From Azadirachta indica (lineage: Eukaryota > Streptophyta > Magnoliopsida > Sapindales > Meliaceae): a stretch of DNA of 64,000 bases. This document shows, piece by piece, positions 36,682 through 49,333 of this stretch. The position numbers and the translations under genes are program-made. The stretch is from assembly GCA_022749755.1 (NCBI GenBank), contig CM040442.1:8406457-8470456 (forward strand), given 5' to 3'. The stretch's first letter is position 1; each line of letters begins with the position of its first letter. Below the pieces are notes generated by a model. That model was not told the DNA's origin, searched no databases, and was given only the letters and a program-made list of their open reading frames with translations.

Positions 36682-37645
36682 TATAGGCAGTTCACTTGCT
36701 TCTTGCTTCTTGCTTCTTGCCTCTTGCCTTTTGCTTTCTGGTAAGGATAATAGTGAAATTGAAAACTGAGTGTGTAGAAACAAAAGACGACTACATTTTG
36801 AAATTAAGTGGAGTCAACTAAGTCTATTTTGTTAATCCTAAATTAATTGATTGTGTTGACTGCAGAGATTAGTTGCAAATTAATAAGTATTTGCCAGCTG
36901 TAATTTTACGTAAATTCAAGCACTGCATGTGCACGTCCAATAACAAAGTAAATAATAACATTTTCATCGCTAAACTTTGAAATCATATGAAGTTAGAGCA
37001 TATTTGTTTAACTTTTGACAATGTAATCCCTAATATAAGCTATGTTATTGAGATCAAGATAATAAAACAAAGAATATGAACAAAATTATTAAAATTGAGT
37101 AAAGTACGTATTGATATGTCATTTTGATGAAAAAGTTTAGTAATAAAAATGTTATTAACCCAATAATAAATTAAATCTTTCAATTTAAATTTTGCTCTTT
37201 TCTTATAATTAACTAGTTAAAGAGAAAGGGAATCCACAAATTAATCAAGATCACATACTCTCACTTCTTTTATTTCAAATTACTAGCGTGTCAACTTGTG
37301 GGTGTTGATTGATTTAACACTGATATAATATTTTATAGTATAAAAGGTTTTCGCTTAGTTGTCTTGTTTTCATCAGTTTCCACACCAAGTCTACTAAAAG
37401 AAAATTTTTGAAGGAACTTTGAAACAATATATAATATAGTATATACATAGATAGATAAAACAAATATATAATTAATTAATGAACCACCTCAAATTGCAAT
37501 ATGATAACGTAAACCTCATATGAATGACAAATGAATACCCCAACATCAATCGAGATAACTCTATAAATTAGACGAGTCATCAAGGTCAAAAAAAGAGTCA
37601 ATAAATCGAGATCCATAATCCACGGGGCCATTATAATATTTAAAA
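36682..37645. other. NLR1 5' flank: probable promoter and leader
   Basis: The first about 530 bases upstream of the NLR1 start are closely related to the flanks at 50121-50640 and 63836-64000, so this is the duplicated promoter region. Next to the start codon, on the plus strand, lie repeated TTGCTTC words (36700-36735). On the transcript strand this would be a purine-rich GAAGCAA leader. No TATA box is obvious. Confidence 0.5.
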
Positions 37646-38405
37646 GGAGAAAAGCATACAAGTCCCTGAAATTTGATTTAATAGATATATTGGTCCTAAT
37701 AATTTCATATTTATTCATAAAAATCTTAATTTATCTAAGAATAATGATTATACCCCTATAAGTAATAGTTATTTAATAAAAAAATAATTATTAAATCTTT
37801 AAAATTTAATAAAATATAGTATATTTATCAAAAATATACTAATAAAATATATCATAATGTTATTTTCTATTACATAAATAATATAATATTTATATTGTGT
37901 TATAAATTTATATATTTTATAAATAATATGAACAACATTTGTTAATATATTATAAATAAAAATAAAAGTTTATTATTTTAAAATATATAAATAATTCAAT
38001 ATTAATTAAGTATTAGAAAATAAATAAAATAAATCATAAATAAATACTAATTTATAAATAGAATATACTATAGTACAATAGTATTTATGATTATATTATC
38101 ATTTATATTTATATATAGTTAAAATATATAAAAAATAATATAAAAATAAATATATTGTTTATGAAATATTTAAATTTATAACATATTAATAAATATTATA
38201 TTATTAATATACTAGTTATTAATATATTTTTTTATAGATATATTATATTTTGTCAAATTTTGTAGATTTAATAATTATTTTTATTGAATAACCGTTCTTG
38301 ATAGGGGTATAATTATCATTTTAAGACTTTCATGTGTATTTTTGAAACTGTTAAAATCGATCTGTTGAATAAACCAAACCTTAGGGACGTGGGTGTCCTT
38401 TTCTC
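37646..38405. mobile_element. Foldback Mutator-like MITE with perfect 9-bp target duplication
   Basis: This 760-bp AT-rich element has long inverted arms. The left arm starts GGAGAAAAGCATAC and the right arm, reversed, starts GAGAAAAGGACACC. Matching inner phrases are GATTATACCCCTAT and its reverse partner ATAGGGGTATAATTATC. The 9-mer TATTTAAAA flanks both sides (37637-37645 and 38406-38414). Outer sequences resemble those of the elements at 51217 and 53362 (a GTCCYTRAGRTTTG phrase). Confidence 0.82.
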
Positions 38406-39261
38406 TATTTAAAATAAGTTACAATATATATACATAGAGAAAGGATCTCTAAGCTTTCAATTTTACACGAGTTGTTATGCTAGTTATAGATATTGAATTA
38501 GGTATTTTGAATGATTGATCAAACCTAATATATATAATTAATTTATCATAATTAATTAATAAATATACGAAATGTAATCTCAATATTTAATAATGTTTAA
38601 ATTCAATAGCTTACAAATGGTAATTGTGTTAAGTATGGTTAATCTGTCTTTGTCAATATATATATATATATATGTATATGGGAAAAGATTGATGGCTTCT
38701 TAATTTTATATATTTTTTTTACATATTTGATTTTTAAAAGTGTTTAAATCTAACGGTTTAAAAGTATTATATTCTACCGTCAATAAATTTACAATCTCAA
38801 ATTTAATAAATGTGTAACATATATTATATTTTTTTAAAATTAAGTGAAGTGCTCAACCAAGTCTATGTTATTTTGTTGATGCAAAAATCGATTATATATA
38901 TATATATATATAATGCCCAGCAGCTTCGGAATTAATAAGCATTATTTTCGGATAGGAAGAACGGAAAAAAAAATTGCCCAAAAAGATAAGAAAAAGAACT
39001 CAAAAAGGTAAGAAGAATGGCTTTGATACAATGTCAGATATTGTTTGTATATTTCTAGATGAATTTTGTAAATAAATCATGCCTTTATATGGGGTTTATA
39101 GGACTATTAACAAAGAATTATAAATATAGCATAATATGTATAATTAATATATATAAGTTAAAGAAATTAAGAGGCTTAATTAAAACTAAATCAAGGCAAA
39201 GATTAATGTGATTGATAGTATAATATTGAATCAATACGGGGAATCTAAGAACCAAAAATAT
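38406..39261. other. AT-rich spacer with a relic of the NLR 5' flank
   Basis: No gene is supported. A stretch at about 38836-38960 (TCAACCAAGTCTAT, then TTTTGTTGATGC and AATTAATAAGCATT) resembles the NLR1 5' flank at about 36800-36900, so it is probably a fragment left by an earlier duplication. Several AT dinucleotide runs are present (about 38658-38674 and 38895-38912). Confidence 0.4.
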
Positions 39262-39520
39262 TTCCCATAACAAAACAGTGAAAGATTTCATTCCATGAAA
39301 CATTGCATGTCCCAAGATAAGGAATAGAGCATACACATTAACAGAGTCATATAACTTGTCTACTTAGTGCCCAAAAGGTTATTACACACCTTTGGTGACA
39401 AAACAAGAAACATATGTAGCATCTCTAAACATAGAAGAACGCAGCATACACATTAACAGAGTCTTCCACCTTAGTGTTCAAAAGATCATTAAACATCCTT
39501 GGTGACCAAATAAGAAGCCA
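39262..39520. repeat. About 130-bp tandem duplication in the 3' flank of NLR2
   Basis: This corresponds to the tandem pair behind NLR1, with the same order of phrases: CCATGAAACATTGCATGTCC, CATTAACAGAGTC, GTGACAAAACAAG. The second unit is more diverged. Confidence 0.7.
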
Positions 39521-42500
39521 TACATTCCCAACAAAAATTAAACCACACAAAGTCTGAGATTTATCTGCTCAATGCATAGAAGAATGAACTTATCATCACT
39601 GTTTCCAGCCAAGTACACCTCAGCTTCCACTAGCCTTATCCGAGGCGGAACCCTCCATTCCATTATCCCTTGTTACATTAAGATAAAAATGAATATTAAA
39701 CTTAGTGGGATATTAAGAAACAGTTCACGTGAACGATAAGTCTGTAGAATATATAGGTATCGTGAAAGCATACCTGGAAATCAATTCTTCTGGTGGAGGT
39801 CTTTCAATCAAAGTCTTTTCAAGGAAGGTTACTTCTGGACTGATTGGTACTTGTGCACTGCTTAGTGAGGATTGATTCATATTTTGTAACCAAGATTTAT
39901 CTCCTCTAATTTCTTTCAAACACGTCGGTGATGTCAATCTTTGTCGATGATCAAGCCACAATGAGATGGGAAACTTCTCCAGTTTACTGCATTTCCATAT
40001 CCCAATTTCTTGCGTGGAATGACTTGTTGTTTCACCCTGATTCATGAACCGTAATTTAGGTAGGTTATACAAGGTCAGCTTCCGTAGTCTCTGCCAGGCG
40101 ATGTTACCGGGAGAATCAACAATTACCTTCTCCAAAAATTTGGGCAATGTGCAATAATTATCTCTTCGAGGTTTCCGAGATTTCGCCAAACAGAAAATTT
40201 GAAGAGATGCTTTAAGTTCTGGCAGTAAGAGACATCCAAAAATTTCAAGGTTGAAAGCTTTGGTATTGTCAACTGAGTTACATTACCACAGTCCACCAGC
40301 AGCAATTCTGATGTATCGGATGGGAGCCAATTTTGATCATTGGGGAACTCCTTTATGAATACTAAGCTGTTGTCTCTCAGTTTACCATTGTACAATCCGC
40401 CCACACAAAATTTGTAACTCCGGAGCTGACCCCATTGTGGAGAACGGATGTATTGAGCATAAACTTGTAAGCTAGCAAAAGCAACCTCATGACTACCAAA
40501 ACGTACAAATTTTTGAACATCCTCTATGAATGCTGCTGTACTGTCGTCTTGCATTGGAGGCATGAGTGCTGCTGTACTGATTGGAGGCCTCTGTATCCAA
40601 CAAAAGTCACATCCTATCGTTGAAAGTGTTTCTAAACTGCGGAGTTGGGCTAGAAGAGCAGAAGGAAATTGTTTTATTCGAGTTCGGGACAGGTTCAGGT
40701 GTATGAGTTTAGTCAAGTGCTTCATCCCATCAGGCAATTCTTCTATACGGCAAGTAGAAACATCTAAAACCTTCAGTTCCTCAAGCTCTGACAATGATGG
40801 CAATTCAGCAACAGGACAACCTGAAACATTCAGAACTCTCAGTGACACAAGCTCCGATAACGATGGCAATTTTTCAATAGGGCAACCAGAAACGTCCAGA
40901 ATCATCAGTGCCACAAGTGCTGATAACGGTGGCAAAATTCTTACGCCAGTGCGAGATATTTTCAGCCGTAAGAGTTTAATCAAGTTATTTATTCCAACCG
41001 GCAGTTCTTCTATAGGGCTACCAGAAACGTCCAAAACCATTAGTGCCACAAGCTCCGATAGTAATGGAAGACAAGTCAAGTGAACGCAATTTCGTAGAAG
41101 TAAAACAGTCAAATGCTTTAAACAAGAGAGGGATTCCGGCCCAAGGCGCACTTGTGTATCGGATAAGTCAAGAATTTTAAGGTTTGGGAAGCTGTTGAAG
41201 AAGTCTTGATCAAGCTGAATGTCTAGGGGATTGCCTTGTAGAATCAATGTTGATAACTTGTGATAAATGGGTGCACTTGGCATCTGTTGCAGATTAGTTC
41301 TCACTAGTGAGACTCTTTCAACATCTTCACCCCAATCTTCATATGCAATCTTTCCGAGTCCACACTCAAACTTAGCGTAAAATCGAGGATTTTCATTCTG
41401 TATTTTCACAAGCATATCCCATACGAAAGGATGCATCTTAACTGTCTCGTCTCCATTCTCATACGCTACAAACTCCAGGAGGGAGGCATTTTTGAGCTCC
41501 TGCAATACTGCTGTTGCTTCTCCCATCATTTCCTCTATGCCTTCTTCACTTAATAAACCTTCCCCCATCCAACAACTCATTAGCTCCGTTGCCAGAAAAA
41601 CATGATTTCTTGGATACATTGTGCAATAAAGAAGACATTCTTTGTGGCGCAACTGTAACTACTATGCTTCAGTTGTTCATAGTTGAGCATCAAATCTTGA
41701 TATACCTCTTCTTCTATGTATTTCAAGTTGCTAAATGCAGCAGATTCCCTCTTCAAAATTGTTTTAAATGAGAAGACCCCATACCATTGATGTTGCCTTA
41801 GGTACTTTGCAGCTGCTACAACGGCTAGCGGCAGTCCACCACATTCCTTCGCTATCTTCTTTAGATTGGATTGAATTTCTTCCGTTAAGAGGATTCCCCT
41901 ACTACCGATTTCATTTATGAGCAACTCATAGGCTTCATCATTGGATAATGACCTCAGTGAAAATCCCCTATAACACTTCATTTGCACGCCCACTAAACAA
42001 GATCGAGAAGTTATTATTATTGATATATTGGAATTGAAAATTGTTGGAAATCCAATTTCTTCAAGAGAAAACGCTTTCGTCATATTATCCAAAACTAACA
42101 AAACATTTTTCTTCTTCAGCAAGGCCTTCTTCAGCGCAATAGCGTTATCCCGGACACTACCATTAATCAGAAGTTTCGGATCAATTTTATTAGCAATCTT
42201 TGTTTGTAGCTTCAGAAGATCATCGTCATTTGAAACTTCAACCCAAACAAAAGTAATGAAACGTCTCCGTTTATCCCGTAATATTTTGTTGCAAACATGA
42301 GCCACAGTCTCAGTCTTGCCTACACCACAGGCTCCGTGAACACCAATTATTCCACTGCGGATGTATGGAGTGTTGTTATACACTATCTTCGACATTATCT
42401 CCTGAACAACTTTTTTTCCCTGTTGTCCCACTAAACCTCCACGGATTCTCACAAATTCCCCTTGCTCTTCTTCGTTCTCAACATTAATGTTGATTCCTCG

Positions 42501-43829
42501 ATTCTGAAACTCATCTCTTAATTTTTTTACTTTTTTCTTAACCTGAGCAATGTATCTTCCAACCAGGTAGCTTCTTCGATAATTAGCCAAACACGAACAC
42601 ATGCCAAAGAAATCCCAAGGCTCCACATTGCGACAGCAATTAATCATGTCAAGCGTTTCCTCAGCTTCGTGCATTAATCGGGAATGATGATCAGCAACCT
42701 CTGACCTGCTGCTGCCTAAAATTTGAACAATATTCCGTAAGATGTGCTCTTCCTCGTAAAGGTAACTCGAGTACTCTTCATGAATCTTTAGATAGCTGGA
42801 GCATTCCTCAAAAGCTAGGCGTATACAAGGTGTAACAATCGCTGTTGCACAGCCAACTACGCCGGTAACAACAGCTATAGTTTCTGCGACTGTCCAAAAA
42901 TAATGAATTGGGTGATGAGTAGTTGGCCGGAGATGGTGGATAAACGAAAAATAATATGATTTCCGTTTATGTTTGGAGTATACAAAACGAAGAGTGAAAG
43001 ACTAAATTATTAAAATTAACAAAAAAACTTTATCGTTTATTATAAATTATTATTTTTCTAAAGATTAGGATGAAAATATTATTATCACGTAAAAAGTACA
43101 AGGATTAAATTATTATAATTGAATTAGTAATGTCTTAATTTATTTTTTTGCCAAAGTTTACAGAAAACATGTTAAGCCTATGCTGTAACTTTAAATTAAT
43201 ACGGTGACAGGATTTCATTAGTAAGATTTAGTGAAACAATAAACAAAGAAGAGTTTGTACAATTTTGACAATTTAGTCTCCAATACATTTTTAAAAGCTG
43301 GATAAATAAATAATTAGAAGCTAATTAGTTAGAATTGAACAAACCATAATCTAATTTATTGTTTCGCTAAATACTAAGAACAAAAATGTTATTATAATTG
43401 TAACTATCAACATTTATATTTAATTATCGCATTCATAAGTTAATAATTTAGTTATTTTAATAACACACTCCGGATATCTACTCAAATGTTTGTGAAATTT
43501 CTGGTTTTGCAAATATAAAAAGGAATTTTGCTTAACTAGTAAGACTGAAATCTGTACTCTCAATTTGAGGGCACAGACTCTTATCATGGAGCCAATAATT
43601 GGGTGATTAGTATGAGTATACTCTCTTCCATAAAACTTTTAAAAGGAGTGGCATCACTTGCATCCCAAACTAATAAATTAGGATTATACTTTAGAAATTT
43701 TAACAAGTTAATCATTAAGTTCGATTATTTTGAATTTTACATAGGTGCTTGGTAATAGAAACAACAATTTTACTTGTAAATGTGTTGATATATAGTAAAT
43801 TTGCATGGTAGGGAATGGTAGGTGTAAAT

Positions 43830-44050
43830 GGTTTGTGTTGATTTGACAATCTAATTATCCAATTAATAAATAGGTAAACGAGTCGTGTCGTGTTACCTGT
43901 TTATTAAACGAATTATATTCGTATTGAAAACTTTTCACACGATTAATAAATAGGTCATATTCAGACTGAATATTTTTAACACGATTTATTTTTTGATACG
44001 ATACAAACATGATTGGATTGCATGAATTGCCACCCTTGCTCATGATATCC
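43830..44050. repeat. Degenerate interspersed repeat fragment in NLR2 intron 1
   Basis: Phrases such as CGAGTCGTGTCGTGTTACC, repeated AATAAATAGGT and GAATTGCCACCC recall a common class of plant non-autonomous elements that end near AATTGCCACCC. NLR1 lacks it at the equivalent point. The boundaries and class are uncertain. Confidence 0.35.
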
Positions 44051-44597
44051 ATTTTGAATATGGTAAGAATACAAATATAGTGAAATATTTGTGGATATTT
44101 GTTTGTACTATTTTTTGTTTTTAAGTTGTTAATTTATATATATATATATATATTGAAACTTAGGTGTTTTTATATTGAATTTTTGTGAAGAATTTTAGGT
44201 ACCATGTTATCACTCTTATTTTAGATGTCTTATTTTTAATTGCACTGATAACTTATTTTTTTATAATTTTATGGATAATTATGATTGTTGAATTTTAATC
44301 CTATATTGTTGGCATGTTAATAATTTGTTAGAAAATTCTTTTTCATAAGTGCACGTTAATACATGTTTTGAAAAGAAAAAAAAATACAGTTGTTTAAAAT
44401 TTGACTAAAATTTTAACATTTTTAATACAATTTTCAAAAACAATATAAGAACATTACCAATTAATTGCATTGTAATTTCAATCGGATAATTAATTAGATG
44501 CTATAATCTTGTTATAGAAATTAAACAATTCTAAGAGATTTGAAAAATAAAATTACCAACTTGCTAACAACTGAATCTTAAAATTTGAGACTGAAAA

Positions 44598-45292
44598 TGA
44601 GAAATTATAAAGTTAACTTTTGGTGAACAGTATTGTATAGATGAACAGTATCGTATCTATGAACAGTGTCGTACTATATGTGAGCACTGAAAAACACCGA
44701 AAGTGTAGCTACTCTTTTTTAACTTTCTTTACTAATGATGTTGGTGTTAGGTGAAGAAAGTTTGAATTTAGGTAGTGGTTGGTAAGTGGAGAAATTTATG
44801 GAGTAAATTATGAAATGTGTATGGAAAAAGGGAAGAAGGAAACCACTATAAATATCTTATCCCTTTCACCATTTTATCCATCTCAAAATTATCCGAGAGT
44901 TTCTACAAAAGAGAAAAAATTAATTTTTTCTTTGTGTCGTATTCTTCACTTAGAGTTGTTTCTCCTATTTTGAGAGAGAATATGAAATATTATTATTTTT
45001 AGAGTTATTCTTTCCTTGTTATTAGAGAGAAAAAGATTTGTAATCTCCACTTTAAAATAGTTAAATACTCTTATACTTTCCCGTAGTTTTTACCTTAATT
45101 CGTTTAAGAGTTTTCCACATAAAATATTTGTGTCGATTTATTTTACTGCTTTATTTTACTATGGATGGTTATACCTTATACTTATTATTTTTATTTTGAT
45201 GGAAGGTTATGCCTCCTACATAACGTTTATTTTCATTATTTTCTCAATTTCATTGTAGTTGCATGTTTTGCTTCGATCCCTAATTTCTAACA
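44598..45292 (+). repeat. 5' LTR of the Copia element
   Basis: It begins TGAGAAATTATAAAG and ends TTTCTAACA. Near its start it has three short direct repeats of the GAACAGTATYGTA type. A TATA box-like TATAAATA lies at 44847-44854, with matching sequence in the 3' LTR. Confidence 0.9.
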
Positions 45293-45293
45293 G

Positions 45294-45310
45294 TGGTACC
45301 AGAGCTATTA
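45294..45310 (+). other. Primer-binding site, initiator tRNA-Met type
   Basis: TGGTACCAGAGC directly follows the 5' LTR. It matches the usual plant initiator-methionine tRNA primer site apart from one base in the TATC region. Confidence 0.8.
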
Positions 45311-45414
45311 GTTGTGGGGGTTACTGTTCATAATTACTATTTACAAGTACTATTGACGGTAAATTAGTGAAATCCGGTATAAGTAAGAAGCAGATAGTCG
45401 TCAACAATAACAGT

Positions 45415-46258
45415 AAAGTTCGAAATTGAGAAGTTCTACGGAAACAATTTTTCGTTGTGAAAAATGAAAATGAAGGCAATTTTAAGGGAGGACAAGTGTC
45501 TAGTAGTAATTGGCGAAAAACTCTTGGATATTGACACAGACAAGTAGAACTAGATGAACGGTGATGCAATTGCCGATTTACACTTAGGACTAGTTGATAG
45601 AGTATTAGCTAGTGTGGAGGAAATGAAGACGACAAAGGAAATATGGGATACTTTAACAAAATTGTACGAGGCCAAGTCATTGCACAACAAAATCATTTTA
45701 AAGAGAACACTTTACACTCTTCGAATGGCGGAATTCACATCAGTGATTGACTATATTAACACCTTGAAAACTCTATTTTCACAACTTACAATGTTGGGGT
45801 ATAAAATGGAGGAAAATGAACGTGCGGAGATTCTATTTCAAAGTCTACCTGACTCATATGATCAACTCATTATCAACCTGATAACTAATGTCCAAATAGA
45901 CTCTCTAATCTTCAGTGATGTTGTAGCCACTGTCTTAGAAGAAGAAAGGAGGCGCAGAAACAAGGAAGATAGAAATGTGAGTTTGCAGCAAGCAGAAGCG
46001 TTATCGATGATAAGAGGAAAATCAATTGAACATAAGTCCAGTAGGAGCCAGAATAGAGGTAGATCAAAATCAAGAAGTAAGAAAAATGTTAAGTGCTACA
46101 ATTGTGGCAAGAAAGGGCATGTAAAAGAAGATTGTTGGAATAATAAGAAGAGTGGAGATTTCGAGACATCAAAGGTTCAGTGTTGTGTTGCAAATACCTC
46201 AAATAATGGTGAAGTACTATACGATGAGCAAACAACAATTGTTGAAGGAAGAAAATGA
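45415..46258 (+). pseudogene. Copia gag, degenerate
   Basis: The readable frame 45554-46258 (234 codons) holds the capsid-like UBN2 region (KEIWDTLTKLYEAKSLHNK) and a CCHC zinc knuckle, CYNCGKKGHVKEDC. Recognisable gag-like sequence begins upstream near 45415, but in-frame stops interrupt it. Gag packages the element RNA. This copy cannot give a full protein. Confidence 0.82.
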
Positions 46259-46264
46259 CTTGCT

Positions 46265-47340
46265 GATGTCTAGCTCGTAGACTTAGGAGCAACATGGCAT
46301 ATGACCTCTCGAAGAGAATGGTTTCACATATATGAACCTATCTTTGGAGGATCTGTATACATAGGTGACGATCATGCCTTGGAGATCGCCGGTATTGGTA
46401 TTGTCAAGATAAAAATGTCTAATAGAATAACTTACATTATTAAAGAGGTACGACATGTCAAAGGTCTAAAGAAGAATCTATTGTCTTTAGGACAATTAAA
46501 TGATCTTAGATACAAAACTTATATTGAGAATGGGATTATGAAAATTGTTAGAGGAGCACTTGTGGTTTTGAAGGCAGAAAAGATTGTTGCAAATCTATTT
46601 ATGCTTAAGGGAGAAACAAAATAGAAAGCTGATGAATGTGTTACTTCAACTAGCAAAGGAGAAGAATTGACAATGATGTGGCATTTTAAACTCGGTCACA
46701 TGTCAGAACAAGATTTGAAGATTCTCTCTGACCGGAAGCTACTTCCAGGACTTAAAGCGGTAAAACTACCTTTTGTGAGTATTATGTTACAAGGAAGCAG
46801 TATATATTGAAGTTTAACAGATCTGATGCAGGGAGCAAATGCATTATAGACTTGATTTATTCTAATATTTGGGAATCACTAGAAGGTTTTTAGGAGGAGC
46901 AAAGTATCTTGTGACTTTTATTGATGATTATTTTAGAAGCTGTTGGGAATATCCAATCAAAAAGGAGTCAGATGCGTTTCTAGTATTCAAAGACTTCAAA
47001 GTACGAGTAGAACTTGAATCTGGGAAGAAGATCAAGTGTTTAAGAGCAGACAATGGAAGAGAGTATACAGACGGTGGGTTTCTTGCACTATGTAAATAAT
47101 AAGGTATTAAAAGACAGTTCACAGTGCCATACACTCTGTAGCAGAGCGAATGAACATAACTCTTGTAGAAAGGATGAGAGCTATGTTGAAGACTGCGGGA
47201 CAACCTAATTTTGGGCAGAAGCAATAAAGACCGCCTGTTATATGATAAATCTGTCATCATCAACAGTAATTGAGTTAAGGACGCCGATCGAGATGTGGAC
47301 TGGTAGACCAACTAATTACTCTCATTTCCATTCATTTGGA
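46265..47340 (+). pseudogene. Copia protease and integrase region, degenerate
   Basis: The aspartic-protease site survives in part (DLGAT, near 46281-46295), with a stop just upstream. The pre-integrase segment (WHFKLGHMSEQDLKIL) follows a stop at about 46622. The integrase core at 46869-47099 shows FIDDY and RADNGREY around catalytic aspartates. The zinc-binding region between them is disrupted. Further stops follow 47099. Confidence 0.78.
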
Positions 47341-49230
47341 TGTCCTGTATATGTAATGTACAATGCTTAAGAAAGAACGAAGTTAGATCCGAAATCTAAA
47401 AAGTGTATATTTTTGGGGTATGCTGATGGTGTAAAAGGGTATCGCTTGTGGGATCCCACTGTTTAAAAGGTCATAATCAGTAAGGATGTTATCTTTGTAG
47501 AAGATCAACTACAAAAAAAAAAATATGGAGATGATAGCACATTGAAGGATAGCTCAGAGACTACAACATTACGCATGGAAAATGATAAAGCACAAGAAAT
47601 TTTAGACTTTTCTAAAGCATCACTAGAGCACGAGGTACAAGAACTAGTTAGGTTCGAGGTTCCAGAAGTTCGTTGATCAACTCACGAGAGAAAACCACCA
47701 ACTTGGCACTTGGAGTATGTTATGGAGAGTAATGTAGCATCCTGTCTTTTGATAGAGGATGGTGAGCCCTTAACTTTTTATGAAGTTTCGAGTAGCTTAT
47801 ATGCATCTTTATAGATGGTAGTAATACAGGAAGAAATTAAAGCTCTACATAAGAACAAGACATGGGAACTAGTACCATTACCACATGGATAAAAAGCCAT
47901 TGGTAACAAATGGGTCTACAAGATCAAGCGGCATAGCAATGATTAAGTGGAACGATATCGTGCACGATTGGTGGTGAAGGGATATGCTCAAAAGGAAGGT
48001 ATTGACTTTAACGAGATATTTTTACTGGTGGTTCAACTTACAACAGTTAGAGTAGTCCTGGTTATATGTGCTACATTTGATTTACATCTTGAGCAGTTAG
48101 ATATCAAAACTGCATTTCTTCATGGGAAACTTGAAGAAGAAATCTATATGCTCTAACTAGAAGGATTTACTAAAACAGGCAAGGAGAACTTGGTTTGTAG
48201 GTTAAACAAGTCTCTATACGGTCTCAAACAGACGCCAAGGTATTGGTACAAAAAATTTGATTCTTTCATAATTAGCTTTGGGTATAATGATTTTATTATT
48301 TTATTGTTGTATGTGGATGATATTTTGGTAGCAGGCTCCAATAAAGATCGAGTCCAAGAATTAAAGGCAACGTTGACTAGGGAATTTGAAATGAAAGACT
48401 TGAGACTAGCAAATAAGATTCTAGGGATGCAAATTCACTAAGATAGAAATAATAGAAAGATTTGGCTATCTCAGAAGAATTACTTGAGAAAAATCTTACG
48501 ACGCTTCAACATGCAAGAAAGTAAGCCAATTTCTACCCCACTTCCTAGTAATTTCAAGTTATCCTCAAATATGTGTTCTAGCAATGAAGCTGAGAGAGGA
48601 GAGATGTCTCGAGTACTGTATGCATTAGCAGTGGGAAGTTTGATGTTCACTATGATATGCACAAGACCAGACAATGCACAAGCAATAGAAGCAATTAGTC
48701 GTTTTATGGCGAATCCTGATAGAAAGTATTAGGAAACTGTGAAGAGGATTCTGAAATACATCAAAGGAATCTCAGATGTTGCGTTATGTTATGGAGGATC
48801 GAAATTCATTGTTAAGGGTTATGTGGACTCAGATTTTGCAGAAGATCTGGATAAAAGGAAATCTACTATAGGGTATGTGTTTACACTTGCAAGGGGAGTT
48901 GTAAGTTGGGTTTCAAAATTGTAAACTATTGTAGCATTGTCCACTACAGAAGCAAAATACATGGCGGTTACACAAGCTTATAAGGAATATATCTGGATTC
49001 AAAGATTATTATAAGATCTCGAGCACAAATAAGATAAGATCACTTTGTTTTGTGACAGTTAGAGTGCCTTACACATTGCAAGGAATCCAGCATTTCATTT
49101 AAGGACAAAACATATAGGGGTTCAATATTATTTTGTTCGAGAAGTAGTGGAAGATAGAAGTATAGATATGTAAAAGACACACACCTACAAGAACCTAGTA
49201 GATGTCATGACCAAGCCAATAAACACTGAC
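47340..49230 (+). pseudogene. Copia reverse transcriptase and RNase H, degenerate
   Basis: Reverse-transcriptase parts are readable at 47947-48156 (ARLVVKGYAQKEGIDF, QLDIKTAFLHGKLEEEIYM) and 48190-48441 (SLYGLKQTPRYWYKKFD and the catalytic LYVDDILVAG). RNase H-like sequence follows to about 49230 (VDSDFAEDLDKRKSTIGYVF). Stops separate these segments, so the polymerase is inactive. Confidence 0.82.
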
Positions 49231-49321
49231 GAGTTTATATGGTGCAAATCCTTATATGACCTAGTAGAAACATAAGCAAGCATAAAATTGGCAAGTAAGA
49301 AGGGGTTACCAAAAGTGACTT

Positions 49322-49333
49322 TAAGTGGGAGAA
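49322..49333 (+). other. Polypurine tract of the Copia element
   Basis: A purine-rich TAAGTGGGAGAA lies immediately before the 3' LTR, where plus-strand synthesis would be primed. Confidence 0.7.

Noticed and set aside
40526..41083. 185-codon plus-strand frame opposite NLR2, with similar frames at 32082-32639 and 33540-33893 opposite NLR1
   Set aside because: These are antisense shadows of the repetitive LRR and NB-ARC coding sequence. They have no splice context and no recognisable domain.
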